From: Phymorhynchus buccinoides
Lineage: Eukaryota > Mollusca > Gastropoda > Neogastropoda > Raphitomidae
Reading direction: 5' to 3'
Length of the DNA stretch: 64,000 nucleotides
Assembly: GCA_017654935.2 (NCBI GenBank)
Contig: CM065690.1
Location: 38,811,846 to 38,875,845, forward strand
Shown here piece after piece: positions 33,936 to 46,600 of the stretch. Under the pieces are notes generated by a model. The model made no database searches. It saw only the letters and a list, made by a program, of their open reading frames with translations, and was not told where the DNA came from. The position numbers and the translations under genes were made by a program. The first letter of the stretch is position 1. Each line of letters opens with the position of its first letter.

Positions 33936-35740
33936 TAAACAACCACTATCATCTTTTTGATAGTTCTGTTGTTGTACTAAAGGGGACTTCCATCAGGCAG
34001 AAAGACTGCAAGCAAAAATGTAGCCGCCCGGATGGTCGGCCTCAGTGTAATGGGGGGAGGGGGGAGAAGCCAGAAGGGATGCAAGGTGGCTCCGGAGTTG
34101 GGAAGGGTAGGCGGGGTTGTGGAGGGAGGGATTGGGGAATGGGTGTGAATTGGGGAGGGGGGGGGGGGCGTTGCTTATTTAAATCCAGGACTTGAAGCCT
34201 TCCACTGAGGCTGATGTCACTGCCTCAGCTGGAAGGGAGTTCCAATCTCCGATGGTCCGAGGAAAGAAAGAGAACTTTCTGTAGCTCGTTTTGCAGGAGG
34301 GAAGAAGGTAAGTTGACTGGTGTGACTGTCTGGCTGGCCGATTGAGGGGTGGGCTGTACGTTGTATTGATGGAAATGTCCCCATTATGAAACTTGAAGAA
34401 GGCAGTCAGTCTGGAAGCGCGTCTTCTGTCGGCGAGTGGAGTCCAGTGCAGCTGAGTGTACATGTTTTCCACGCTGGATGTCTGGCGGTGCCTATTCACC
34501 ACCCAGCGGGCAGCTCTTCGCTGCACCTTCTCCACCCTGCCGACATCTTTCGCAGTGTGCGGATCCCATACCGGAGAGGCAAACTCAAGGATGGGCCTGA
34601 CGAGTGTCTTATAATGATATGCCGTCTCTTTGATTTTGACCGAGCCCACTTTCAGATTCCGCCGGAGGAAGCCCAGGGTTTTGCTGGCTTTGCTGGTCAC
34701 ATTGGAGATGTGGGAGTCCCAGCTAAGATCTTGTGAGATGGTGACTCCCAGGTATTTCGTCTCCTCTACTCTTTGAAGGTCTTGGCCGTGGAGTTGGTAT
34801 TTTTCGATCAGGGGATTCCTCTTCCTGGTCACATGGAGAGTCTGGCATTTACCTGGGTGGAAGGACATGCTCCACTTCCTTTCCCAAGATGCCATTCTGT
34901 CGAGGTCTTGTTGCAGGTCTTCATGATCCTCAGGCAAATCAACTGTTCTGTGGCAGGCAGTGTCGTCTGCAAAGAGGCGGCTGGTTGAGGCTAGTTCCCT
35001 GGGAAGATCGTTGATGTAAAACAGAAAGAGGGCTGGCCCAAGCACAGATCCTTGGGGGACTCCTGATTCCACAGGGATTACATCAGAAGTAGCTCCATCA
35101 ACAACCACTCTCTGCTGTCTGCCTGCCAAAAAGCTCTCAATCCATCTGTTGACAGGACCTCTGATTCCATAATGATGGAGCTTGTGGATAAGAAGAGCGT
35201 GGGAGACCTTATCAAAAGCTTTTTCGAAGTCTATTATTAGGACGTCAGTCTGTTTTCCCCTCTCCATGTTTCCCGAGAGCTCGTCCACCAGACCCAGAAG
35301 TTGGCTTTCACAGGACCTGCCTCTGCGGAAACCATGCTGCTCCTCACTCAGTATCTTGTTTGCTTCAGCGTGTCCCATTATCGTGCTGACAACGATGTGT
35401 TCTAGGATCTTGCATGGGATACTGGTGAGGGAGATGGGGCAGTAGTTAGCTGGATTGTAGCGCTAACCTTTTTTGCACACTGGCGACTCTCCAGTCCTTT
35501 GGAACTATGCCGGCATTGATTGAGGACTGGTAGAGCAGTGTCAAAGCAGGTGAGATCTCGTCAGCCAGAGCTTTCAGGATCCTGGGTCTGATTCCATCGG
35601 GTCCAGGGGCTTTACTGGGATCCAGTCCTCTCAACAGCTTTCTTACTCCTGCCTCTGAGATGGTGATGGAGTCACAGGTAGGGGCTGTTTGTGGTGCAGG
35701 GTCAAGGCCTCTTCTAGTTCTACTAATAATGTCCACCTGC
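33935..35740 (-). mobile_element. 5'-truncated LINE, reverse-transcriptase part
   Basis: Non-LTR element lacking the endonuclease. The minus-strand RT begins around 35735 (LRGLDPSKAPGPDGIRPRIL), shifts frame near 35455, then runs 400 codons to the stop at 34179. A C-rich 3' untranslated region (G-rich on plus, 34040-34170) and an AAG-rich tail near 33935 follow. Same group as 13975-15270 and 37590-38205 by sequence of the RT and tail. Confidence 0.85.
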
Positions 35741-35760
35741 CGTAACCGGCAATTACTCAA
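34179..35760 (-). pseudogene. LINE reverse transcriptase (frameshifted)
   Basis: Two open pieces: 35446-35760 and 34179-35378 (extendable upstream to about 35460 in its frame, reading RYNPANYCPISLT). RT motifs: IIDFEKAFDKVSH (A), GVPQGSVLGPALF (B), FADDTACH (C), then YLGVTISQDLSWDSHI and RPILEFASPVWD, and the C-terminal GDWNSLPAEAV. Catalytic Asp residues are intact; one frameshift and 5' truncation make it inactive. Confidence 0.88.
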
Positions 35761-35812
35761 TTACTGGCATAATGTACTGCCCACTGGGGTTCAAAGAATT
35801 ATGCAGTACGGA

Positions 35813-35834
35813 AGGGGGGGGGGGGGGGGGGGGT
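35813..35834. repeat. poly-G tract
   Basis: About 20 G residues just beyond the truncated LINE, in a region without genes. Confidence 0.9.
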
Positions 35835-35999
35835 GTCTTTGAAAGTCTTCTTGAAGTGAAATCAAGAAATTAGGAAAAGGGCACACACAAAAAAGTGTGA
35901 AAGAACCTCAGAAGAAAGCCAGAGAAACTTCAGAAAGGGTCAAATCTATATTGCTGTCCTCTATGCAGTACTAAGTTTCTTTGCATCATTGGCCTATTC

Positions 36000-36724
36000 C
36001 TTAGGTTAGGTATTACTATTAGGGACAGGCTTTCATCAGCCTAGGCCTTGCGGCCTATAAAACGTCCCATCATTGGCATATATAATAATACAGTTTGATT
36101 TTGCATTGGGGTCTGACACAAAAAAATACATTTATACAAGCAATCAAGTCATCTTTAGTAATTACTAATCAAATTCCAGAAAGATATCTATAAATTTTGT
36201 TAATTCGTCCACAAGATTCTTGAAACAATTAGTATTTGGTGCATATTTGATATTAGTGGGGAGGTCATTCCAGTATGAAGCAACTCTTGTTAGAAAAACA
36301 ATATTTCCTAATGTTAATACGATAGTGTTTAATAAAAAATGTTGCCCTCAGACCTTTTTGTATATCATATTGTGATACAGTGTCAGTGAATAGTGAGTCA
36401 ACAGAAATAGAGACACTCAGACAGGCTTTCATTAGCCTAGGCCTCGCATCCTATAAAGCGTCCTATCATTGACATTTTGGTAAAGGTAAAGATGTGCCCC
36501 CCACCTCCATTTCTCGGTTCTTTCCATTTTTTCAGTCTTGCCTTAGTTTCTTACTGCAGATTGAGTACTTCATCCTCAATCGTTTGCTATATTTAACACC
36601 ATTTACATAATTAAGCACATGTATGCATTCAATAATAGTAGAAGATAAAGGCAAGACGAAAAAACCGCTATGAACCAGGACTGTGACAAATGCTCCATGG
36701 CTGTTGTGTGTACTGCACTACATA

Positions 36725-36767
<43 letters not shown>

Positions 36768-37080
36768 CCTATTAGATAATGGCCCTTATCATGACTGCAA
36801 TTAATTATTCAACAAAGATAATTAGCTCAAAAAATTGATAAGATACAGCTTAATGTTTGGTAAGAAAGGCAGGTGTGAAAATGTGGGGAGAGCTGAGAAA
36901 TTAGGAGGGGGGCACGTCTTTACCTTTACCAACTTTTTTGGTGTGTGCAAATGTTGGGGTCTGAGGTCTGACACAAAACAATAATAAATAATATAATCAA
37001 ATAGCCTTTAATAATCAAATTCCAGAAAGAGATCTCTTAATGTTGGTATTTCATCCATGAGATTCTTGAAGCAGATCTTC
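36000..37080 (-). mobile_element. two LINE 3' fragments, the second split by a foldback element
   Basis: Both share AGGCTTTCATNAGCCTAGGC, a CTATAAA(A/G)CGTCC block, TTGGGGTCTGA and an AATCAAATTCCAGAAAGA block. The first (36000-36340) reads on the minus strand as a WNDLP...NCFKNLVDEL C-terminus. The second (36408-37080) is interrupted at 36479-36930. Confidence 0.7.
36479..36930. mobile_element. palindromic foldback element (copy 3) with 43-nt poly-G
   Basis: Ends GGTAAAGGTAAAGATG / CGTCTTTACCTTTACC; imperfect 8-bp flanks GACATTTT / AACTTTTT. The core (GGACTGTGACAAATG) is inverted relative to copies 1 and 2 (CATTTGTCACAGTC), as expected for a palindromic element. The telomere-like blocks are replaced; a run of about 43 G occupies 36724-36766. 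Confidence 0.8.
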
Positions 37081-37099
37081 TTCGATCGCTCAGACAGTT

Positions 37100-37490
37100 T
37101 CCTGTTAGTGTTAATTATGAGCACAGATGCATCATGCTGCCGTTATGCGCCTAAGTAAGAAATAATTAGGCCCAGCATGTCCAACTTCAGTTGGAGGAAA
37201 TATTTTTTTAAGTGTTTCTTGAAAAAAGGCAGAATGGACCGGAAAGGCAGAAAGCGCTTAGAGTTTTAAGTATATAAGCACTCTATAAATTGTCTTAATA
37301 AATAAAAGAGTAGATGACAGCAAGCAAAGGGAAAAGGTAGAGTCAAAGACTGAAAGAGAGTGACAGATTAGAGGAAGTTACAAGTACATAACTCATAAAT
37401 CACAAGTCATAAATCATAGCTTCCAGAAGGTGGGGGAACTATTTATGCAAAAAGACTTCCCCAACCCCAACCCCCAGTGTCCCCATGGGG
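37100..37490 (+). repeat. dispersed ~280-bp repeat
   Basis: CATGCTGCCGTTATGCGCCT, ATTAGGCCCAGCATGTCC, AGAGTCAAAGACTG, AACTATTTATGC, ending GTGTCCCCATGGGG; one of the longer copies, with the TTATGCGCCT type of 5' part and an embedded GCGCTTAGAG palindrome. Confidence 0.7.
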
Positions 37491-37589
37491 GGCTTGAAAC
37501 AGATTAATTAATTGATATCTCAAGACCTAAAATGGGACACCCATATTTGGATCAATTTACATTAAATTAAAGAGACAGCATACAAATCA

Positions 37590-38205
37590 AGACCTATTCT
37601 TGAGTATGCTTCCCCAGTTTGGGATCCCTATTCTGAGAGCTGCCCACTGGTTGGTGAACTGGTATTGTCAAACATCAGGCAAACACATTTTACAAGTAGC
37701 ACCATGGCCAAGTCTCCATAAACACTCCATACTCTCCATCCTTCAACTCACCAACAAGGAGGACAATACAATCCCACCAGTCAACCTACCAATTCCTGTC
37801 CTGCAAAACCAGCTACAGGAAGTTCGCCTTCTTTCCACAGTCGATCAGTGATTGGAACTCCCTCCCACCTGAGGCTGCCGCTGTAACACTAATGATCTTC
37901 TTTGATCAAGTGTAAGGCTTCAAAATTCAAATCCCGAATATAAGCACCCACTCCCTTTCCCCGAGCTTGCCCCCCCCAACTCCACCCACCCCTCCCTTCA
38001 TTTTCTAACAATTTCTATGATCTTGCCCACAACCACCTCTTCCACCCCCCCCCCTCTCCCAAGTCCTCTCCTCCAAACCAATAATCACAGTACCCCGCTG
38101 CAGCTGTGACGTCAGCTGCTAGAGTGGAGACCCCCAGTTTTTACCACAACAGGACCATCAACAAGATGTTGGCAGTTGTGTCTACTTTCAAGAAAGAAGT
38201 TTGCA
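37590..38205 (+). mobile_element. LINE ORF2 C-terminal and 3'-UTR fragment
   Basis: Plus-strand frames read NSPTRRTIQSHQSTYQ-like, then SYRKFAFFPQSISDWNSLPP, a close match to the end of the RT at 34179, followed by a C-rich 3' UTR and ACAACAGGACCATCAACAAG tail. Several frameshifts. Confidence 0.7.
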
Positions 38206-38469
38206 TGCTTTTTAGAATGCATCAATTGTGGATCAGTGTATATTCTAGAAATTCAGTTGTCTGCATAACATAATACAAAGTAATGCAAAGAGGCAGCACA
38301 GCTCTAGGCGGTATACAGTAGTTGGCCAAGAGCCATTAATAATTGAATAAGTCAACACAGGCAGCATTGACTATGTAAGTATATTATCCAGGTGGTTCCA
38401 CTCTGTTGGTATTGTTATGAAAAGGAATTTGGATCAGAGACATGATATGCCGGAGAAAGAAACTCTATC

Positions 38470-38812
<343 letters not shown>

Positions 38813-38904
38813 ACTTTCTAAAATTCTATTTCTCCCCCCTACCCCCTCTTTCTTGACTTCAGTGGTTTTTGTTGTACACTGTAGTAGTAGTAGTAGTAGT
38901 AGTA

Positions 38905-40577
38905 CCTAGTCACCAGGGCTGTTTTAGCTGGCCTAAAGCATAACCTATTAATATGATTTCTAGTTAATAAGTTGTGTAGGTGGGCCTGCCCTGACACGGC
39001 TCACTATCCAGAGAATGCTATTTGGAATTGGCTGTGTTGCAACGAGGGATTAGCTGGCTCGTGTGGTACTGGTCTACTTTGATATATATCATTATAATGG
39101 ATTTCCACTAAGTATAGTAAGCATGCCCTGGTGCTGGTACAGTGGTGAGCCATACAACCATTGCACTGCAGGGAGAGAGAGTTGCTAGTCTTCATTGAAA
39201 GTAATTGAGATGAAATAAGAATGGTATGGTTTGTGTTGAGTTTTAGCTCTTGCGTTTGGTTGCTACTGGCTATAAACTTATGTTATACCTTTGTGGTTTT
39301 TCTATTGCACAAAATTATAATAGTTTTTATTTAACAGTGACTGAGTAAGCTAAGTTTGGGTTTAGTGGTTATGTTTTCTTGCCATAATGAATTATATGGT
39401 GCACTTGTGTTTCATAAAGGTATTTATAAATCCTCTGGCTCTATTAGTTTTTGTCGTACCCTGGCTTAAAGATTCCAGGGATCATCCCAGCAGCCGAAGC
39501 ACTTGAACACTATGGTACAAATGCACTAGCTAGGGATGAGAACATTACGTGTGTGACCGTTTTTGATTACCCCGCCATGTGGGCAGCCACACTCCGACTT
39601 CGGAGGATTGGTTCTATTAGTTATATTATTCCTGGGATCAATCTTGTCACAGGACATCATAGGTCATTTGACCAGTTCCAAGAAAATATAATAGGTCATT
39701 TTCATAAAACGATAAGTTGTAATGTAATTTAAAGGAAGAAAGGAACTTGAGTGCAACACAAACCGTTTTCTAGGACACTCCGTTGCAATCAACCGCATAG
39801 TTTCACAGACTGCATGTTCAAAGAATGACATGAAAAAAGTTTGGGTTTTTTTCATTCATTTTTTTCTGTATGAGAAAAGCTAGTACAATACTATGCAATG
39901 TAAAGTAATAACAGGGCAATTATTTGTACAGTCTATTGTTTCACCTTGAAGTCAATCTGATCACTGGAATCAGTTGCAGCACACATCAAAATCCTTAAAG
40001 TTGCTAACAGACAGGAAGTAAACATAGTAAGTCATATGACCTCTTGCCTGCAAAAACAATAGGTCATTTCAAAATGTTATCAGTCAATGACTGATGACCG
40101 GTGCTAAGAATAATCCTTGTTATTCTAGGATATTGTGCTTTAAAATAGTCCAATAAATATATAATATTCTATGTTCAGATGTGAAATTTTACTGAGCTTG
40201 CACCTCTGGATTATTTGACCTGTGAATCACAAAATAACTTAGCTTAGTGCTGTTTTACAGATTTGTATGCCAACTTGTGTGTGTGTGTGCACATGCTCCC
40301 TTTGCGAGTGTGTGTGTGTGTGTGTGTGATGGTCTTATATATTGTCCTGAAAAAAGTCGGGTTAGAAATCTTGGCGTTGACTGGACATCAAATTTGTTCC
40401 CCCCACAGGACTTCTTCAGCTCTTAAGACTGACTTCTTAAGAAAACATAACCACTAAACCCAATCTTTGCTTGTAAACTCAATTACTGCTAAATAAAACA
40501 ACTATTGTAACTCATCATTTCAGAAGCTCGTTTTGCTTGGGCGTTGCAGCTGAAGTTCTTTGTAACACCATATAAGC
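38905..40577. other. region upstream of CEP57 copy B
   Basis: AT-rich, with one SINE-like repeat (39458-39607). No upstream CEP57 coding exon could be recognised, so the start codon lies in a short exon I cannot place or farther upstream. A promoter for the divergent pair PM20D2 B / CEP57 B is not identifiable by eye. Confidence 0.5.
39458..39607 (+). repeat. dispersed ~160-bp SINE-like repeat
   Basis: Plus-strand copy of the 2976 family: ACCCTGGCTTAAAGATTCCA through GCCACACTCCGACTTCGG. Confidence 0.6.
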
Positions 40578-40621
40578 AGGCATTTGTATTATGACACAAT
40601 ACCAAATTTTTCCTGTTGCAG

Positions 40622-43600
40622 GATCCAGAGACTGTAGGCACAGAGAACCTCTTCAGCAGCCTCCTGAACTGGACAAGCATGACCACCGGACAGGATGGCT
40701 CGACGGACACTGCCTACCACACCTACCCAGCCAACCGTCCGTTTGTCAACACAGAGTACCGGCGCTCCCCTTCCAGGCCCATCATGTCGTTTCCAGAGTC
40801 CAACAGAGACGGTAGGACTCATTCATGTTTGTCTCTGTCTCTTGATCGAGTAAAGGGCTTCTCACACTAGCGTCAAGATCTCGAGATCGCGGTGATATTT
40901 TGCTGCAAGGCGCAGTTTGATGCGCCGCTTGCGTGTGAGAGATTCGCGGCGTAGCTGCGCGATTTTTTGTTGCTCGAGAATAGAACCGGCTCTAATTTTG
41001 ATGCTCAAGATCGCAGAGATCGTGAAACTAGCCAATCACAACGGACGGAAGGACCATAACTCTGATTGAAGAAAAAAAAGGGCAGACTTGCTCGAACCCG
41101 AAATAAAGCGTCTGACGCTAGAGTAATCTTTCCTTGCTTTCCAAATAAGGAAGTTCGCGCGACAAGAGGCGAAGCGACAAGAGTCGTGCGTGAGAACACC
41201 ACTGCCTCGCTACAATGTGTGCTGTGATGCAGGCGTCAACGCGTCAAGGCGTTGCTCTGAGAAACAATTGACGCCTGATGCTAGTGTGCGAAGGACTTAA
41301 AAGTCAATTCCTTGATTTGGTGAATGATAACTGACGTTTTTAGATTCACCTCATAGCAAGCTACATTCGTATCCTCACCTCTGAAACTAGACAGTAACTG
41401 TACTTCCATAAAGAATTTTTAAGAACCTCAATACTTACCTAGTAATTTTTTTAATTTAATATGTAAATAGTGTAAGATTAGAACTTCTTAATCTTCTTAA
41501 TGAGTACATTTAGACCTAGGTTTTATTTAGCAGGATGAAATATTTTAAGCAGTATTATTCTTAACTCACGGTAAAATTTGCTATAAATATTCTTCGAAAC
41601 ACATTTTTCTTTTAACCAAACAAATTTTGTTCTTTGCCTGCAGATAGGATGCGACTTTCTGGTTACAATCTATTGGTTTTGAGTGTGAAGTCCTGGTTTT
41701 ACTCAATGCTGACCCATTTGAAATTTGCCGCTGCAGGTCTTTTCCTTGTTTTGCACATGTATTACTGATACTTTTATTTTTATTTAAGAAAATTTATATA
41801 GCGCTTCACCTTTAAGCTCTAAGCGCTTTTAAATATTCACGCAAACTGATCTGCACAGAAGGCTTTACCAGTGGCTTTACCAGTTATGTGTTGGTTCTCC
41901 CAGGTGTCTTGTCAGCGTTGCGTAACCTGCAGGACAGGATGCAGAGGTTGGAGGTGGAGCGGCGAGATGCCGAGAACAACCTGCAGTCGCTGGCCTCGGA
42001 AACAGAGGCCTACAAGACCTCCCTCCGCCAGAGGTCCCAGTCTCCAAACGCATTTCGCTCGCCAAGGAGGGATGTACACACACAAGATGATGCTTCTACT
42101 CGAAATGGTGCCGAAAACACCCGCCCCAAATCAAAAGGTTTGTACCTTTTTCATCCCTCTATTGCCCCAGTTTTAGCTTGAAGTCTTCCTTCCTTCCTTC
42201 CTTCCTTCCTTCCTTCCTTCCTTCCTTCCTTCCTTCCTTCCTGTAAGTGGCCACAGTCAAACTTGACTTCTGTCACTGTAGAAATTGGGGATCTGCGGAA
42301 GAGCGCCTTAATACAGGGGGAGGGGGAGAGATTAAAGTCTTCCTTTTGTTTGCAGATGAATATTTCAAAAACATAGTACTTAAGCTTGGTCACTGACCAA
42401 GCTTTTTTCCTCCCTTAGTTGGATCACATGGTATGTGACGTACCAAGCTTTCTTCGTTTTCTGCCTTATTTATTTTCTATTTTCTTAGTTCCATCTTTTC
42501 TCATTATTTTCATCCCAAATTATGTGTAAACACATTTTCACTGTACATGTGTTCAATCCTTTCTTACTGGCTTTGTGTGAATATTGTTCATCTTTTAAGA
42601 AGAAGAAGAGATGAGTCAATGGCACCATATGTAAATATATAATTAAAAAAGTGGATTTGATCTATGGCACCTTACTGAACAGTGACTTTGGACTATGAAA
42701 TGCTGTGAATACATTGCACAGAGACAGTTTGTAGTCTTGTTTTATGTACACTTCAGGATAAGGAATAATATCTTAAATTCTTTTTTAGGGAAATGCCCTG
42801 AAATCAAGCAGCACTTGACTGAATGTTGTACTTTAGTCTCTTGTGAATAAAATAACGTCACTTTGCACTTGTCATGTAGTTGTTTGTTTATCTTAGGTTA
42901 GAAAATTATCGGCCAAATCTTCTTTGATCAACATGCATGTGTGTGTGTGTGCGTGCGCGTGTCCACCCCTTTGTGCACTTGCATCTGCACGTTGCAATAT
43001 GCTTGTCTTTTATCACAGAGCTGGAATCGCAGCTGTCCTCGGCGGAGACGCGGTGCCAGCTGCTGGAGAAGCAGCTGGACTACATGCGCAAGATGGTGCA
43101 CAGCGCCGAGCAGGACCGGGTGGAGGCCGTGCGCAAAGCCGACGCCTTGCAGCAGCAGCATGAGCAGGAGCGCCAGCGGCTGCAGCAGCAGGAGTACACC
43201 GACCACAACCCCGCCCCCTTCACCCCGGATTACTGTGCTCAGTTTGAGCGCATCAGTGAGCTGGAGAGAGACCACCTGAGACTCACTGCCACACAGACCC
43301 TGGCCGAGGTGAGCCTGCTGAGCAGAAAGTGGTGAAGAAAATACGTCCCAGGGCTCCCAGGGACCCACCATTTGGGGGTCTATGAAGCACTAAAATTCTA
43401 AAGGACCCTCTAAAAGAATGTGCAGGGGGTCCCAGGGATGCACTAGAAAAAAATCTTTTTAGCATTCGCAATGCCACTGGGACCCTCTATCCCGCCTCTA
43501 GGACCCTCTATGCTGTAAGTGAAGGAGTCCCTGGGACCCCTTGTTTTGCGGGACGATTGGGAGCCCTGCATCCATGGGTCATCTCTTGTTTACTTCCTCC

Positions 43601-46600
43601 GAAGTCGGAGTGTGGCTGCCCATGTAGCGGGGTAATAAAAAATGGTCACACACATAATGTTCTTATCCCTAGCTGGTGCATTTGTACCATTGTGTTCAAG
43701 TGCTTAGGCTGTTGGGATGATCCATGGAGTCTTTAAGCCAGGGTAGGACAACAATATCTTTTGTTTACTTGTAGCCAAGGAAATCCTTGAGTTTTTCCAT
43801 CATAGGGTTTCAAGAAGCAGCCCTTACTTACTGTGGACTTGCCAAAATGGGTTTTTTTTCATTTTCAAAATCACGAGTGTGCATTGGCCATTGCATCGTA
43901 ACAACAATGACAACAAAAAGAAACTTGATATTTTCATTTTATAAAGTAAAAATACAGAAACAAAATCTGGTAAAATATTTGTGTGTGAAAAAAATAGAGA
44001 ACTCAGTGTTTTGAATATTGAATAGTGACAAAGAAAATAAAAACCTTCAAAATGCAGTAACCTGCTTTGGGTACTTAGAAAGGCGGATTTTACCGATTTA
44101 CAAAGCTTGACAACATTTGCGGCTTTTTTGCCGTGGTCAGTCAGTCAAATTTTAGAATTACGACACTTCAACATGGTTGAGTCATGTAGTTTGAGAACTA
44201 AGTAAGATGTCTGTGGTGTACTTATGTGATTTAAAAAAACATTAATCAAAGCATGTTGTGCAAACCAATTTTCTAGTGCTGTATGTTTATTGTATCAGTT
44301 CATATGATAATGAATTACAAATTCTAAAGTAAAGTTGGCTAACATACAGTGAACCTTTTTTCCATCTGTGTTGTTGCCAGATCAAAAAGAGCGCTGTTCC
44401 TGAGGTATTTGGCACTTGTCACTGGTCTGAAGAGTGGAAATAATTTCACATATATGACAGATATCTTTACAGTATGATTTGCACAGTTGTTGGTGTGCTT
44501 GTTATATTGTTTTCCAGTTGAGGTCATTGTACCTTATAATTGTCCACTTATACTACCTCATTCACACGGTTAATCTTGGAGTGCACGTTCACTGAGTGAC
44601 AAAATTATATGCTTTATGGAGTGAATATGCACTGAGTGGAAAAAATGCATTGAGTGATAAAATTATATTCCCTTCCTTCCAAATTCCCACCCTTTTTATT
44701 CTAATTTATACTCTCTATCCCTGTGAATAATTGAAATATTTTGTGGATTTAATAGGAAAACATGATGAAATAAAAGTTAATATTATTTTCAGAAGGGGAA
44801 AGAAGGGGGGTAATGATTTTGATTTTTCTAAAATTTTTATCAACCTTTTTACGTGGAAAGATCCTGTCCCCCCATAAAAACATTCCTTTGCAAACTGATA
44901 AAGCTAGTCGTGCCAGTCAATACTCTTTTTTTAACCGTTTCTTTTTATTATGTCCTTAACCCTTTCACCGCCAACGTCGCATTTTAGCACCACAATGGTT
45001 TAACACCCATGTCGATAAAAGGCATCAAATCAGGACCTGTTATCCAAAGGCCCTATTTTCATAATTTTGGGAGGTAAGGATATGCCTAATGTTATGCATG
45101 TCACAGAGGAAATGGCAATATTGCACATATTCTTTTTTCTCTACCCGGTTAAGTTGAATGGTATTTTTTGGCTGAAAAATGGCTGGCGGTGAAAGGGTTA
45201 AAACTACCCTCAAATACATGTGTCATAGTTATAAGGAAAAAAATGTATAAAAAGAGACCATTGTTTATAGGATTGATTTAGACCAAAAATCTAATCCCTA
45301 TGTCTATCTCTCCTGTGTGGTTAACACATTTCCATCACCTGTTTTAATGTCACTGTTTTTAACTCAGTGTCACTCACTTGTAGTTGTATTGGATTTTTTT
45401 TTAACTGCATATGCTTCCAATCAGGCTATGCTTGTGGTCTTGGTGATTTGACCGTCCATTATCATTTTACAACTGTGAACGGATGTATTGTAATGGTTTC
45501 CTGTTTTAGGAAGTGATTGTTTAACAGGATTATATGAAACTGCTTCATCATAAATGCATATTTAGCATTGAAAATGGAAAGAACTTGTGCACATTTATCC
45601 ACCCTTGGACAAGTTCATACCTGAACAATCTTCTTGCACATTAATTTAAACACTCAGATCAGTACAACCCTGAATAGTTTCCCTTATCAAAGGTTTGTGC
45701 TGTGACTGCTTTATGTTGTGTGTGTGTGTGTTTTTAAATGACATCGAATCACTCCATCTATTTTCATTTAACAATTTGATTTTATGATCATGTGTTTTTG
45801 TTGTGTGTTTTTTAGGGGGGGTTGTTTTGTTTTTTTGTTTGTAGAACTTGGGAACAAATGGTGAAAAAAGCCTGCTAAAGTATGTCTGTCATTTTGCTTA
45901 GAAATAGATGCAGGTCAGTTCACTGAAGCGGAAGGGCAATGACTTGGCTCTTCTAGCAGTTAAATCAAGCTAACACTGAGCACTATTTATATATTTACAG
46001 AGCTGAGAGGTCAGGGATGCATTAAAAAAAAAATCAGTGTAAGGGACAGAACAGGGGAGCAAAAAATGTTTAGACCCACCATATGAATCATAATGATCAT
46101 ATGCAATATAACATTAATTACTTGTATGAGTGTTGGTTTATTCATAATCTTTTTTTCCAATCAAATGAATATACACACCATTGAAAAGATAAACCTGGGT
46201 TTGCCTGATTTCGATTGGTTAAATTTGTTTTCTTTCTTTTGATGGGTTAATTTACTCTTTCTTTTATTCTCTTCTGTTTGTTGTTGTTTTTCCCAGTCCA
46301 AGATTAAGGAACTTGAAAACAAACTGAAAGATGAAAGAGATCATCGCAGAGTATTACAAGAAAGGGCATTGGATGTAAGTATTTGGATGGAGGTTATTCT
46401 GATATGATATGCATGGGTGCTACTACCTTCCGTATAAACGGAAATCCGTAAATTAAGTTTTCTGCTGAGACGGAAATTCCGTATTTTATCCAAAACAAAA
46501 AAGTTGATCTGTTAACTGTGGTTGGGGGCATTTTGAATCTGGGTCTTCCAACCACCGGAAGTGAAAATACAGCAACAAAAATGGCGGCCGAGTCATATTC

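Noticed and set aside
40489..40822. Minus-strand frames over CEP57 exon 1
   Set aside because: The plus-strand exon has splice sites and family motifs; these are shadows.
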